Assembly: GCF_030160715.1 (NCBI RefSeq) | Contig: NZ_BSOW01000005.1 | Location: 186,001-250,000 of the forward strand | From: Bradyrhizobium iriomotense | GTDB lineage: Bacteria; Pseudomonadota; Alphaproteobacteria; Rhizobiales; Xanthobacteraceae | Direction of reading: 5' to 3' | Length of the DNA: 64,000 nt | Part shown: positions 1 to 8,893 of the stretch, piece after piece | Layout of the letters: every line of letters begins with the position of its first letter | Position numbering within the stretch: position 1 is the stretch's first letter | Notes under the pieces: generated by a model | What the model was told of the DNA's origin: nothing | Database searches by the model: none | Seen by the model: only the letters and a program-made list of their open reading frames with translations | Made by a program: the position numbers and the translations under genes

Positions 1-30
1 CGGCTCCAATAACATCCGGTCTGACTTAGC

Positions 31-78
31 AAGTCGACTTGGAAGTCGACTTGGAAGTCGGCTTGGAAGTCGGCTTGG
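31..78. repeat. Four tandem copies of a 12-bp repeat with palindromic core
   Basis: Four head-to-tail copies of AAGTCGRCTTGG lie at 31-42, 43-54, 55-66 and 67-78. The first two copies contain the perfect palindrome AAGTCGACTT; copies three and four have one transition (AAGTCGGCTT). The array ends about 55 bp before the MarR-like start codon at 133, so it could be a multi-site operator or simply a slippage-prone repeat. Function is inferred only. Confidence 0.75.
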
Positions 79-132
79 CGAGCCAGCTTCGCAAGTCAGT
101 CGGGCAAGACGAACTTTGAATGACGATTTGGA

Positions 133-717
133 ATGACAATGAATTCGGCACGCGAGTCGATCGAGCTTTTGGGGCAGCTCGCGCGGATTTTCCTGTTTGA
201 AGAGGTCAAGCACGGCTTGCGCGATCGGGAATGGATGGCACTGCGCTTCCTTGCCCGCGCGAACAGATTTTCGCGGACGCCTTCGGCGCTGGCGAGCCAT
301 GTCGGCACGACCCGCGGTACGGCGTCCTACATCATCCAGGAGCTGGAGCAAAAGGGATATCTGGAGAAGACGCGATCTGCCAAGGACAAGCGCTCAGTAA
401 CGCTGAGCGTGACGCAGCAGGGCAAGAAGTTTCTGGTGCGCGACCCCGTCAATGCCCTGGTGGATGCGATTGCATTGCTCGACGAGGAGCGCAAGACGAG
501 CTTTCGCGATGCGCTCCGTCACGTGCTGGACCAGTCGGATACCGGCCAGCAGCGGCACCGCGCCGACATTTGCAGGGGCTGCATGTTCCTGAGGGAAACG
601 CGCGGCAATCCCGAGAACGAAACGCCTGCCGAGTTCACCTGCCGCCTGTTCCGCGCTGCCATCACGGACGTCGAGACCGAGCTCCTGTGCACGAGCTTCG
701 AGCAGCGCAGGCAATAG
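133..717 (+). CDS. MarR-like winged-helix regulator with C-terminal four-Cys motif
   Basis: 194 aa. Residues about 30-100 form a MarR-type winged helix-turn-helix, with a recognition-helix-like stretch near 58-72 (GTTRGTASYIIQELEQKG) and a basic wing (AKDKRSVTL). The C-terminal 50 residues carry Cys147, Cys150, Cys170 and Cys186 (C-x2-C-x19-C-x15-C), compatible with a metal or redox site. A close paralogue at 37814-38440 shares both domains, so the two genes bracket the flagellar locus. The start could be 133 or the next in-frame ATG at 139. A tandem palindromic repeat lies just upstream. The family call is firm; ligand and targets are unknown. Confidence 0.8.
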   Translation: MTMNSARESIELLGQLARIFLFEEVKHGLRDREWMALRFLARANRFSRTPSALASHVGTTRGTASYIIQELEQKGYLEKTRSAKDKRSVTLSVTQQGKKFLVRDPVNALVDAIALLDEERKTSFRDALRHVLDQSDTGQQRHRADICRGCMFLRETRGNPENETPAEFTCRLFRAAITDVETELLCTSFEQRRQ

Positions 718-723
718 CGCGGA

Positions 724-1683
724 TCAGGGCCCAGATTTGCGCGCCGGCAAAACCGCGCCGGCGCTGGTCAGCACGAGCAAGCGCCCATTGTCGCTTTTGA
801 TCTCCTCGATGCGACCAAGGCCCGGCACCTGTTGTCCGAGAATGGCCTCGACGACGCCGTTCGGCCCCTGGAGGATCGCGATGCCTTCATAGGCCTGACG
901 AACCGACCAGCCCTTGACCACCTTTCTCGAAGGTGTCGCGTGCTCCGACGGCGATACCGAGCCGGTGATCTCGGTGCCAGCGCCTGCCGACACCACGACC
1001 GCAATAGGCTGGGCGGCAGACGTCGTCTGGGAGGCGACGGGAGCCGGCGCCGGCGTCTGCACCTGCGCGAGCTTCTCGAGCTTCGCTGTCGAAGCCGAGT
1101 TGACGCGCTCGATGCGGTCGAGATTCTCGGCGAAGCGACCGAAGCGATCGCTCGTCGTCTTGCTCGAGAGATCGACGGCGGTCCGCAAGCCGTCGAGATT
1201 CTCCGAGACACCGGAGACCTGACGGCGCAACTGCGCGACCGTCTCGCGCAGATTCCTGATCTCGGCGCTGGTCGCCGCGTTGGTCTGGCTCGGCTGCGTG
1301 GTCAGATAGGCGATGACGCCGGTGCAGGCGCTGACCACCAGACCAACCGCGACCGCCAGTGTCGCAAGCGGCACCACCCAGGAGGGACGCGGCGCCGGCG
1401 GCTTGGAGACGATCACCGCCGGCCGCAGCGCGACCGAAGCGGGCTTTGGTATCGCCATCTTGTCCAGCCGGGCTTTGGCGCGAATACGCTTGAGCCCTTC
1501 GAGTGCTTCCTTCGCAATCGCTTCATCCGCCGCGACAGCCGAGGCATTCTTGGTGCCTGCTTGAGGCGCGGCAGCGCGTGGCGAAGGGCCCTTGCCTTTC
1601 GAATCGTGCGCGTCACGGCGCAGCGTCGCTGCCCCCGACATGTCTGCCGGTCCATTCGGACGAGCCTGTCCATCGGACGACAT
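724..1683 (-). CDS. Hypothetical single-pass membrane protein with coiled coil
   Basis: 319 aa from the ATG at 1683, which has GGAG about 10 nt upstream; the frame stays open to 1821. The N-terminal ~100 residues are Ala/Pro/Lys rich and probably cytoplasmic. One hydrophobic segment follows (VVPLATLAVAVGLVVSAC), then a predicted coiled coil (EIRNLRETVAQLRRQVSGV and on), a Pro/Ala linker, and a compact C-terminal domain of about 55 residues containing GWSVRQAYEGIAILQG. I do not recognise a characterised family. It is convergent with the MarR-like gene, its stop only 6 bp away, and divergent from lafR. It may be an envelope or scaffold protein; any flagellar role is unproven. Confidence 0.6.
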   Translation of the reverse strand: MSSDGQARPNGPADMSGAATLRRDAHDSKGKGPSPRAAAPQAGTKNASAVAADEAIAKEALEGLKRIRAKARLDKMAIPKPASVALRPAVIVSKPPAPRPSWVVPLATLAVAVGLVVSACTGVIAYLTTQPSQTNAATSAEIRNLRETVAQLRRQVSGVSENLDGLRTAVDLSSKTTSDRFGRFAENLDRIERVNSASTAKLEKLAQVQTPAPAPVASQTTSAAQPIAVVVSAGAGTEITGSVSPSEHATPSRKVVKGWSVRQAYEGIAILQGPNGVVEAILGQQVPGLGRIEEIKSDNGRLLVLTSAGAVLPARKSGP

Positions 1684-2511
1684 TTCATAATGCTCCGTCT
1701 CGGTTCTTCTCACCTTGGCGAAGCTAGAGCGCCAAGCTTGTCCGAAACCGGCGCGCGGATGGTCGTTCGTCATGCGAGATGCGACACAACCGAGCGTCGT
1801 GCGCCGGCACGGATGCGCCACAGTGCGGCATCAAAGCAACAGAGCGATCGCGATTTGCATTTGTGGCGCTTATCTGGCGCAACCCGAGTCAAATTGGCGC
1901 ACCCGCCTCGCAGGCTCAGGTGTCGATGCAGGAGTCAAACTCCGCTGCCGAGGCCCCTTTACGCATGCGCACAAAATGCCCGTGATTTCACGGTGTCGGC
2001 GACCGATCGAACCGGCGCACGACAGATCTAGTAAGGACACTTAATCAACTGTTACGTTCGGAAACATCAAGAAGCAACCAGCAAAAACAAACAGCATCAA
2101 ACCCTCTTACCAAGAGGTTTGTTCCACGCGCTTGATCGGAATTCGGCAATTGTTACGGTCCTACTCAAGTGATTCTCGCCTGTTGGCGAGGAGAACGACA
2201 CGGTTCAGCAGCGTTCAGACACAATCCGTAACTCGACGCAGCCGGACCAGGTCGTTTCTCGGTCTGCTCCGCGAAGCCATCGTAAGGCACTCGCCGAGCC
2301 TCACTTCGTAAGCGTTCAGTATCGAGTGGCGTAACAGGCCTGCAGACCGCAGGCGCTGAATGCGTAGGGCTGCCCGCGAACATCATCACCGAACCACAAC
2401 AAGCGTTCGCGGGGGAATATCGTCAAACGGCATGGCTGTTCGTTCGGCCGGGGCATCACAAAAATCTTCCCGGCAGGATCTCGGCGAGTGCGAAACAGGG
2501 GCGAAAGACTG
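1684..2511. other. 828-bp divergent intergenic region upstream of lafR
   Basis: I see no convincing coding sequence. The region lies between the starts of the leftward membrane-protein gene and the rightward regulator, so it must hold both promoters, but I cannot assign -35/-10 boxes with confidence. It has a perfect hairpin CTCGCC-TGTT-GGCGAG at 2175-2190 and a small one, CCTCTT-ACC-AAGAGG, at 2103-2117 followed by a T-rich stretch. If transcription of the regulator starts well upstream, these fall in a long 5' UTR. Confidence 0.45.
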
Positions 2512-3279
2512 ATGTATATAATCGTTGATGATCGCGAAAGCGTCGCGAACAGCTACATTGCAGGGCTCGTTCGTGAAGGCGTTTCGTCGATCGGCTTCTC
2601 CTCCGGAGAATTCTGGGACTGGTTGCAATCCGCAAGCGAAGCGGATCTCGAGGCCGTCGACGCCTTCCTCTTGGGAGACGTCGATGCGCGCGGAAGCCTT
2701 CCGCGCGCAGTACGCAAGCGATCTTCGGCACCGATCATCGCCTTGAGCGGACTGAAGATGCTCAAGAACACGCTGGAGCTGTTCGAGGCGGGCGTCGACG
2801 ACGTCGTGCACGTTCCCATCCACCTGCGCGAAATCCTCGCCAGGACCGCGGCGATCGCGCGCCGCCGGATCGGCGACAGCCCGCGGCCCTGCGAGACTAG
2901 GATCCAGGTCTTCTTCAACGGTCGCGATCCGGAAATCGGCGGGCATGCCCTGACGCTCCCCCGCCGCGAGCTGCGCATCCTTGAATATATGGTCGGCAAC
3001 CACGGCAAATGGATCACGAAGACGCAGATCTTCAATGCGGTCTACGGCATCTTCGAGTCGGCTTATGACGAGAGCGTGATCGAGAGCCATGTCAGCAAGC
3101 TGCGCAGGAAGCTGCGCGATCGCCTCGGCTTCGATGCCATCGTCGCGCGGCGCTATGTCGGCTACCGGCTCGACATCCCCGTGAACGAAACCATCGACGA
3201 GTCGATTGGGGAGCTCGAGGATGTCGGCATCCTCCTCAACCGGCCGCATACCAGCCCGGCCGCATACCCGGCGGGCTAG
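2512..3279 (+). CDS. lafR: Orphan OmpR-type flagellar master regulator (FtcR/LafR-like)
   Basis: 255 aa. The ATG at 2512 fits the family start (MYIIVDDRE); a GTG at 2488 would add eight residues. Residues 1-115 are a receiver-like fold and about 135-225 an OmpR/PhoB winged helix (LTLPRRELRILEYM, VESHVSKLRRKLRD). The receiver is atypical: the Asp region reads AFLLGDVD and the usual Lys-Pro near the end is replaced by VHVPIH, as in Rem/FtcR/LafR-type regulators thought to act without canonical phosphorelay. No sensor kinase is adjacent. Position at the head of a lateral-type flagellar locus supports a master-activator role. The symbol is by analogy with Bradyrhizobium LafR. Confidence 0.8.
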   Translation: MYIIVDDRESVANSYIAGLVREGVSSIGFSSGEFWDWLQSASEADLEAVDAFLLGDVDARGSLPRAVRKRSSAPIIALSGLKMLKNTLELFEAGVDDVVHVPIHLREILARTAAIARRRIGDSPRPCETRIQVFFNGRDPEIGGHALTLPRRELRILEYMVGNHGKWITKTQIFNAVYGIFESAYDESVIESHVSKLRRKLRDRLGFDAIVARRYVGYRLDIPVNETIDESIGELEDVGILLNRPHTSPAAYPAG

Positions 3280-3395
3280 CGGCTCAAAGCAGACGAGGTC
3301 CCTGCGCACAAGGTGCGCGGGGGCAATAGCCGGAGCAATGACGAGGAAACATTCCTGCCCGCTTGCCAGCAGCTTTGCTGCAAGATTCTTTCAGG

Positions 3396-3851
3396 CTACG
3401 GCTTGGGCTGGAATTCTTCGCGCGAAACGTAGTTGAAATCCTCGACCAGGACGTCCTGAATGACGTCGGCCTGCATACGCTCGTTGACGCGCTGCTTGAT
3501 GGCGGCCGTCAGGATGGACAGGTCGTAACGGGCGAGCTTCCTGAAATCCAGGCGATCATCCGCGTAGATCTTGCGGAAGGCTTCATCGACGACGAACGGA
3601 TCCGGCGGAACGGTGAGCTGATGCATCGTCCGCGCCTCGACCGTGTAGACGAACCGCGCGACGATGTAGCCCTGCACGCTGCCGTTCTCGACCATCGGCA
3701 CGCTGAGCGCCCGCGTCTTCTGGTACTGGAGGCCGTCGAGATATTCGTCCTTGTGGATCAGGCCACCATTCTCCTTCCAATACGCCACCGCGTAGCTTCC
3801 GCCCGCGGTGAGAATGCACACCCAGAGTCCGGTCAAGAGCAGCCTGATCAT
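3396..3851 (-). CDS. Conserved flagellar-locus protein of unknown function, membrane-anchored
   Basis: 151 aa. An N-terminal hydrophobic segment (residues 3-24) looks like a signal anchor, followed by a soluble periplasmic domain. It is the last gene of the leftward fliF-led block and its start overlaps the stop of the FlgN-like gene by 4 nt (ATGA), so it is translationally coupled. Size and layout (one membrane segment, small periplasmic domain) resemble FliL, but a clear FliL already exists at 23752-24195 and I see no strong sequence match. I call it unknown, probably flagellum-associated. Confidence 0.6.
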   Translation of the reverse strand: MIRLLLTGLWVCILTAGGSYAVAYWKENGGLIHKDEYLDGLQYQKTRALSVPMVENGSVQGYIVARFVYTVEARTMHQLTVPPDPFVVDEAFRKIYADDRLDFRKLARYDLSILTAAIKQRVNERMQADVIQDVLVEDFNYVSREEFQPKP

Positions 3852-4342
3852 TTGCCCTCCTGCGAGGTCCTGCCGCTATAGGTGCCGTCCGACTCGGCCT
3901 CCCTGATCGCCCGCACGATGATCTCGGCCACCTCGCGCACCGCGTCGTAGTGCATCTCGAGGACCGCGCGGTTCTTCTCGAGCTTGCGCCGCAGGTTCTG
4001 AATTTCGTCGGTGACCTCGGCTTCCGCGCCGAGATGGAGCTGCGCGCGCATCAGGCGGACGAATTCCAGCATGCTGCGGCTCTTGCGCGTGCTGAAATCG
4101 TCGAAGTCGATCTTCTTGCCCGCCCGGAGTGCCAGCGTCTCCTCGTCGATGACGCTCTCGAGCCGCCGGATGGCCGCGAGCAGGCCACGCACCTCGTCGG
4201 ACATAGACGGATCGACCGGCACGGGCGCGACCTCGACGCGCACATCCGGCAGATGCACGGGTAACGCCGCTTCGCCTGGCCCCTCAGTCTTCGTGTCCCA
4301 CTGCTCCGCCGCCATGCTCGTTGCGCCTTCTTCCGCCTGCAT
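3848..4342 (-). CDS. FlgN-like flagellar chaperone candidate
   Basis: 164 aa, mostly helical, with charged heptad-rich segments (IRRLESVIDEETLALRAGK; LRRKLEKNRAVLEMHYDAV) and a conserved-looking tail IREAESDGTY. Length, helix-rich nature and the ESVIDEE...L...K pattern match alphaproteobacterial FlgN-family proteins, which chaperone FlgK and FlgL to the export gate; both are encoded in the same block. A GGAGG lies 9 nt before the ATG at 4342. It follows the flgJ-like gene with a 38-bp gap. The FlgN assignment is by resemblance only; another export chaperone is possible. Confidence 0.5.
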   Translation of the reverse strand: MQAEEGATSMAAEQWDTKTEGPGEAALPVHLPDVRVEVAPVPVDPSMSDEVRGLLAAIRRLESVIDEETLALRAGKKIDFDDFSTRKSRSMLEFVRLMRAQLHLGAEAEVTDEIQNLRRKLEKNRAVLEMHYDAVREVAEIIVRAIREAESDGTYSGRTSQEGK

Positions 4343-4380
4343 CTCAGATCACCTCCCCGCTAGTCTCAAGCCCGCACGGA

Positions 4381-4866
4381 TCATCCGGCTTTTTCCGACT
4401 TGCCGTCGGCAGATGCCGGATGCGCAGCCGCAAGCTGCTTCGCAATGCCGATTCCCTTGCCCTGCGCGAGCTGATTGCCGAGCTGCTCTGCCAGCATCGA
4501 GCGCCAGATGCCGCCCGCAGTGCCCTTGCCGAACAGGTCCTGCGCGTTCTGCGGCAACATCGTCTCGACGAAGACCTGGAGAACGAAGGCCTCGAACTTG
4601 CGGTAGACGTCACCCGAGGACGGCGCCTTGATCACCCGCACTGGCGCGGCCGCATTCGAGGAGTCGAGCGAGGCGGCCTGCGTCTTTGCCGCCTGTTGAT
4701 CGCCGGCGACGCTCGCGGCCCTCGTAGCCTCGGTCTGCATCGTTGCGGCAAAATCGGCGTCCGACGGCTTCAGCGCATCGAGCTTCGCGGTGGCCGCACG
4801 CTGCGCCGCCGGGTCAGCAGCCTCCAGGACGTCGAGGACAACATCGGGCGTCGGTGTGACGATCAT
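4381..4866 (-). CDS. flgJ: Rod-binding protein, FlgJ N-terminal-domain type
   Basis: 161 aa. Residues about 90-145 (FEAFVLQVFVETMLPQ...GGIWRSMLAEQLGNQ) match the FlgJ rod-binding/capping domain. There is no C-terminal muramidase domain, unlike enterobacterial FlgJ (about 310 aa). The peptidoglycan hydrolase is probably supplied by the separate lytic transglycosylase at 13589-14170. The N-terminal half is low-complexity and Ala-rich. It sits 13 bp after the fliJ-like gene in the same transcription unit. Confidence 0.75.
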   Translation of the reverse strand: MIVTPTPDVVLDVLEAADPAAQRAATAKLDALKPSDADFAATMQTEATRAASVAGDQQAAKTQAASLDSSNAAAPVRVIKAPSSGDVYRKFEAFVLQVFVETMLPQNAQDLFGKGTAGGIWRSMLAEQLGNQLAQGKGIGIAKQLAAAHPASADGKSEKAG

Positions 4867-4879
4867 GTATCGGCTCCGG

Positions 4880-5284
4880 CTAGCTGCTTATGGACGTCCA
4901 GTCGCGCACACCGGAGTGCGCGCCGGTGATCTCCTCGAGGAAGCGCATCTCCGCCTCGCGCTGCTTGCCCGCGATCACGCCTTTTGCGACCTGCTCGAGA
5001 TGTTTCACGCGTCGGCTTTGCGCATGGACCTGGCCGAGCTGCTGCTTGGCTTCGGCCTGGAGCGCGCGGGCGCCGACGCTGGTTGCCGCAAGACGCCGCG
5101 AGATCGAATAGCTCGAGGAGCCGACCGGCAGCTCCGCGCCATTGAGAGTGCCGACCAGATAGATCTCCTCGTCCTGCAAGTGCTGCTCCCGTTGCCTGAG
5201 CTGCACGAGCTGCCATTCTGAGAGCCGGAGCTGCAGCTTCATCAGCGAGACCATGCGCGTGAGCCTTTCCGCACGTGACGTCAT
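4880..5284 (-). CDS. fliJ: FliJ-like coiled-coil export protein
   Basis: 134 aa, almost entirely helical with coiled-coil character (LMKLQLRLSEWQLVQLRQRE; LQAEAKQQLGQVHAQSRRVKHLEQ). Size and two-helix layout match FliJ, the central stalk of the FliI-FliH export ATPase that hands chaperones to FlhA. It lies 3 bp after fliR and near flhA and fliQ, consistent with an export role. FliJ proteins are poorly conserved, so the name rests on length, structure and context. Confidence 0.5.
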   Translation of the reverse strand: MTSRAERLTRMVSLMKLQLRLSEWQLVQLRQREQHLQDEEIYLVGTLNGAELPVGSSSYSISRRLAATSVGARALQAEAKQQLGQVHAQSRRVKHLEQVAKGVIAGKQREAEMRFLEEITGAHSGVRDWTSISS

Positions 5285-5287
5285 CGA

Positions 5288-6040
5288 TCATTCCGCGAGA
5301 AACGACGTCACGCCGATCATGAACTGCGTCAGGAGCTCATCGCTGGTCAGATAGAGCAGCAAGAGCCCGCCGAGCAGGACGAACGGCACCGAGATGAAAT
5401 AGACCGGGATGGACGGTGTCAGCTTGTTGACGAGGCCGACGGCCAGATTGACGATGACGGAGTAGACGATGAAGGGGCTGGTGATCCGCAGCGTCAGCAC
5501 GAAGGCTTCGGAGAGACGGCTCACGAGCTGCGAAAGCGCGACATCGCCGCCGAGCCTGTCGCCGGGATGCCAGACGTCGTAGGAGTTCATGAGTCCCCTC
5601 AGCACCTGCCAGTGCTGGTCGGTCATGAAGAGCAGCGTGGTCACGGCCGCCATGATCAGCGGGACCAGCGCCGGAGCCGGATCGGTATCGCCGACCGGCG
5701 TTCCCGGAATGTTGGAAAGCCCGATCGCGCCCGCCATCGCGGTCGCCATGGTCTGAAGCGCGAGGAAGAACACGCGGCCGGCGATGCCGATGATGCTGCC
5801 GGTGAACAGCTCCGAGCCGATCAGCGAGGCCAGCGTGAGCGGCTGCGCGTCTGTCAGGAGCGGTTTCAGCGTCGCAACCAGGATCGGCGCCAGCGCGAAG
5901 GTCGTGACGATTGCGACGAACAGGCGGATCTGAACGGGAATGTTGACGCTGGAGAACCCGGGCACCAGCATCAGGCAGGCGCCGATGCGACAGAACACGA
6001 TGAAGGTGGCCAGAACGCTGTCCGCAAGACCGCTGATCAC
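5288..6040 (-). CDS. fliR: Flagellar export-gate protein FliR
   Basis: 250 aa, polytopic with about six hydrophobic segments. The N-terminal motif [19 protein letters not shown] and [18 protein letters not shown] near residues 205-225 are FliR hallmarks. It forms the FliP5-FliQ4-FliR1 core of the type III export gate in the inner membrane. The start codon overlaps the flhA stop (ATGA), giving translational coupling. Length is typical. Confidence 0.95.
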   Translation of the reverse strand: MISGLADSVLATFIVFCRIGACLMLVPGFSSVNIPVQIRLFVAIVTTFALAPILVATLKPLLTDAQPLTLASLIGSELFTGSIIGIAGRVFFLALQTMATAMAGAIGLSNIPGTPVGDTDPAPALVPLIMAAVTTLLFMTDQHWQVLRGLMNSYDVWHPGDRLGGDVALSQLVSRLSEAFVLTLRITSPFIVYSVIVNLAVGLVNKLTPSIPVYFISVPFVLLGGLLLLYLTSDELLTQFMIGVTSFLAE

Positions 6041-8118
6041 GACACCGCTCCAAGCGCCCTGATCTCGGCGCTGCGCGCCACCTCGACATGCGACAGGATC
6101 GGCAGGGTCGGGAACACCCGCTCCAGGATCATGCGGACATAGGGACGGGCTTCCGGGGTCACCGCCAGCACCACGTTCGTGCCCGTCTCGGTGATCTTTC
6201 TGACGGCCGCACTCGCCTCGGTCGCGAATTGCTCGATCACGCGCGGATCGGCGTCGAACTCGACCACGTCGCCCTTGGCGTCGCGCTTCAGGCTCTGGTG
6301 AAATGCGAGGTCCCAGCGATTGCCGAGGCGCAGCACGTTGAGCACGCCGTTGTCGGAGAGATCGCCGCAGATCTGCTGGGCAAGCCGCATCCGCACGTGC
6401 TCGGCGACCTGCTCGGAGCGCCGAACATGCGGCGCGATCTCGGCGATCGCCTCAAGGATAAGATGGAGATTCCTGATCGAGACGCGCTCGGCGAGCAGGA
6501 TCTTCAGGATCGCCAGCAGTCCCGAATAGGAGATCTGCGACGGACAGAGATCGTCGACCAGGCGCTTGTACTCGGGGTCGAGCCGGTCGAGCAGGCCGCG
6601 CATGTCCTTGTAGGACAGGAGCTGGGCGAGGTTCGCCCTGATGACTTCGCTGAGATGCGTGAGCAGCACCGACAGATTGTCGACCGGCTTGCAGCCCTGC
6701 CGCTTGACTTCCTCCGTGAAGGCCTCGGTCACCCACAGCGCCTTCATGCCGAACGCCGGCTCGATCACCTCATCGCCGGGAACGTCGGGCTTGCCGTCCT
6801 TGTCCACCAGCACCATCACCTCGCCGAGCCGCAGCTCGCCATGGGCGATCCGCGTGTCGTGGATGCGGATCTGGTAGCCCTTGGGATCGATCGACAAATT
6901 GTCGGTAAGCTTGATCTCCGGAATCACGAAGCCATACTGCTTGGCGAACTTCTTGCGGATCTTGGCGACGCGATGGGCGAGCTCGCTGCGCGAGCCGAGC
7001 AGGTGAACCGAAAGCTGGCTTCCCAGCGACAGCTCGATCTCCGCCGTCCTCAGCGATTCCTTGACGGATTCCTTGGCCTCGGTCTGGGCCCGCTCGTCGG
7101 CCTTGCGCGCCTCCTCCTTGCGCTGCGCGGCCGCCTGACGCCTGGGCAGCGAGTAGCCGACGAAGGCCATGACCGAGCCGAGCAGCACGAAGGGCAGCAT
7201 AGGCAGCCCCGGCATCAGTGCCAGCACACCCATCATGAGCGCGGCGGCCGATACGGCGCGCGGATAGCCGCCGAGCTGGCGCAGCACGGCCTGCTCCGCC
7301 GAGCCCCTGGTCCCGCCCTTGGAGACGAGCAAGCCGGCCGACAGCGAGACGATCAGCGCCGGCATCTGCGACACCAGGCCGTCGCCGACCGACAGCTTGG
7401 TGTAGACGTCGGCGGCGCGCGCAAGCGTCAGGCCATGATGCGTTACGCCGATGACGATGCCGCCGAAGATGTTGATCGCAGTGATGATCAGACCCGCAAT
7501 GGCATCGCCCCGCACGAATTTCGAGGCACCATCCATCGCACCGAAGAACGCGCTCTCTTCCTCGAGCTCGCGGCGCCGACGCTGCGCCTCCTTGTCGTCG
7601 ATCAGGCCGGCGGACAAATCGGCGTCGATCGCCATCTGCTTGCCGGGGATGGCGTCCAGGGTGAAACGGGCGCCGACCTCGGCGATGCGGGTCGCGCCCT
7701 TGGTGATCACGACGAAGTTCACCGTGACCAGGATCGCGAAGATGATCAGGCCGATCACGAAATCGCCGCCCATGACGAACTTTGAGAATCCGGCAACGAC
7801 GTAGCCGGCCGCCTGCTCGCCCTCCCCGCCCCGCGACAGGATCAGGCGGGTGGTCGCGATGTTCAGCGCCAGTCGCAGGATCGTCGCGATCAGGAGCACG
7901 GTCGGGAACGCCGAGAAATCGAGCGGACGCTGGATCCACAACGCGACCATCAGGATGAGCGCAGAGAGCGCGATCGAGACCGCAAGGCCGAGATCGATCA
8001 GCATGGGCGGGATCGGCAGGAACAGGATCGTGAGCATGCCCACGATGCCGCCCGCGAAGAAGACGTCCGCGCCAAGTCGTCGCGGGGTCGGCAGGCTCGC
8101 AGTCAACGTATCGGCCAT
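6037..8118 (-). CDS. flhA: Flagellar export-gate protein FlhA
   Basis: 693 aa, the usual size. The N-terminal ~320 residues have about eight membrane segments and the FHIPEP signature region ([16 protein letters not shown], then [16 protein letters not shown] and [19 protein letters not shown]). The C-terminal half is the cytosolic docking domain for chaperones and substrates. FlhA makes the nonameric ring of the export gate. It is preceded by fliQ (77-bp gap) and overlaps fliR. Confidence 0.97.
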   Translation of the reverse strand: MADTLTASLPTPRRLGADVFFAGGIVGMLTILFLPIPPMLIDLGLAVSIALSALILMVALWIQRPLDFSAFPTVLLIATILRLALNIATTRLILSRGGEGEQAAGYVVAGFSKFVMGGDFVIGLIIFAILVTVNFVVITKGATRIAEVGARFTLDAIPGKQMAIDADLSAGLIDDKEAQRRRRELEEESAFFGAMDGASKFVRGDAIAGLIITAINIFGGIVIGVTHHGLTLARAADVYTKLSVGDGLVSQMPALIVSLSAGLLVSKGGTRGSAEQAVLRQLGGYPRAVSAAALMMGVLALMPGLPMLPFVLLGSVMAFVGYSLPRRQAAAQRKEEARKADERAQTEAKESVKESLRTAEIELSLGSQLSVHLLGSRSELAHRVAKIRKKFAKQYGFVIPEIKLTDNLSIDPKGYQIRIHDTRIAHGELRLGEVMVLVDKDGKPDVPGDEVIEPAFGMKALWVTEAFTEEVKRQGCKPVDNLSVLLTHLSEVIRANLAQLLSYKDMRGLLDRLDPEYKRLVDDLCPSQISYSGLLAILKILLAERVSIRNLHLILEAIAEIAPHVRRSEQVAEHVRMRLAQQICGDLSDNGVLNVLRLGNRWDLAFHQSLKRDAKGDVVEFDADPRVIEQFATEASAAVRKITETGTNVVLAVTPEARPYVRMILERVFPTLPILSHVEVARSAEIRALGAVS

Positions 8119-8195
8119 GGGTCACCGGCAGGAAAATTCTGCCGTGCAATCTGCCGCGCAAAGCTTACGCGAGGATGGCGGCGGCGCGCCGCGGA

Positions 8196-8462
8196 TCAGA
8201 AACCATGCTCGATCCGCGAGTACACCATCTCGGTGAAGGTGGAAAGATGCGCCCCGATGAAGGAACCCGAGACGGCCACGACGAGCAGAATGACGATGAT
8301 CTTCGGAACGAAGGTCAGCGTCACCTCCTGCACCTGCGTCAGGGCCTGGATGAGCGCGATGATCGTGCCGACCAGCATCGCCGCGCCGACCGCGGGACCC
8401 GAGGCGATGATGATCGTCCAGATCGCCTGCTGGACGATATCGAGGGCGTCCCTCTCGTTCAT
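8196..8462 (-). CDS. fliQ: Flagellar export-gate protein FliQ
   Basis: 88 aa with two hydrophobic helices (IWTIIIASGPAVGAAMLVG; VPKIIVILLVVAVSGSFIG) and the conserved link IALIQALTQVQEVTLTFVPK. Length is exactly typical. It is a subunit of the FliPQR pore. It follows flgD after 3 bp and precedes flhA. Confidence 0.95.
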   Translation of the reverse strand: MNERDALDIVQQAIWTIIIASGPAVGAAMLVGTIIALIQALTQVQEVTLTFVPKIIVILLVVAVSGSFIGAHLSTFTEMVYSRIEHGF

Positions 8463-8465
8463 GGC

Positions 8466-8879
8466 CTAGCTGATGGTGAGCCCGGCGCCGACGGGGATCC
8501 GTGTGCCGTTCTCGAGCATGGCGACGGCACCGTCGGTGTTGATGGAGACGGAAGCGATCTTGCCGCTCACGGTCGCCCCCGTGCTGTCGGTATAACTCGC
8601 CGTGTGTCCGATCAGGCCATCGGCCTGCGAAAGCGCCGAGGACGAGAGCAGCGCGTCGAGCTTCGAATTGGTCTGCATGGCCTGCTCGACCGTCGAGAGC
8701 TGCGCGAACTGGCTCATATATTGCGAAGTGTCCATCGGATTGGTCGGATCCTGGTTCTTCATCTCGGCGATGAGGAGCTGGAGGAAGGTGTTGTAGTCGA
8801 CCGTGTTGGTCGCCGTCGTCGTGGATCCGGTCGAGGTCGACTGCGTGCTGGTCGCGTCGGTCGCGCTGGTGACGTTCAT
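8466..8879 (-). CDS. flgD: Hook-capping protein FlgD, short form
   Basis: 137 aa. The conserved N-terminal capping region is clear (DYNTFLQLLIAEMKNQDP, then PMDTSQYMSQFAQLSTVEQ). A Ser/Thr-rich leader precedes it, and the C-terminal domain is only about 60 residues, so it is much shorter than the ~230-residue enterobacterial FlgD and similar to rhizobial ones. It caps the growing hook during FlgE assembly and is then replaced by FlgK. It follows flbT by 14 bp. Confidence 0.93.
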   Translation of the reverse strand: MNVTSATDATSTQSTSTGSTTTATNTVDYNTFLQLLIAEMKNQDPTNPMDTSQYMSQFAQLSTVEQAMQTNSKLDALLSSSALSQADGLIGHTASYTDSTGATVSGKIASVSINTDGAVAMLENGTRIPVGAGLTIS

Positions 8880-8893
8880 GTGTCTCTCCGCTG

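Noticed and set aside
31..78. CRISPR array
   Set aside because: Repeats are 12 bp, directly abutting and without spacers; no cas gene in the window.
2165..2389. 74-codon minus-strand frame upstream of lafR
   Set aside because: No ribosome-binding site or conserved motif and composition typical of non-coding high-GC DNA.
6088..7785. 565-codon open frame on the plus strand opposite flhA
   Set aside because: It is a complement shadow of flhA with Arg/Asp/His-rich composition, no domain and no ribosome-binding site.
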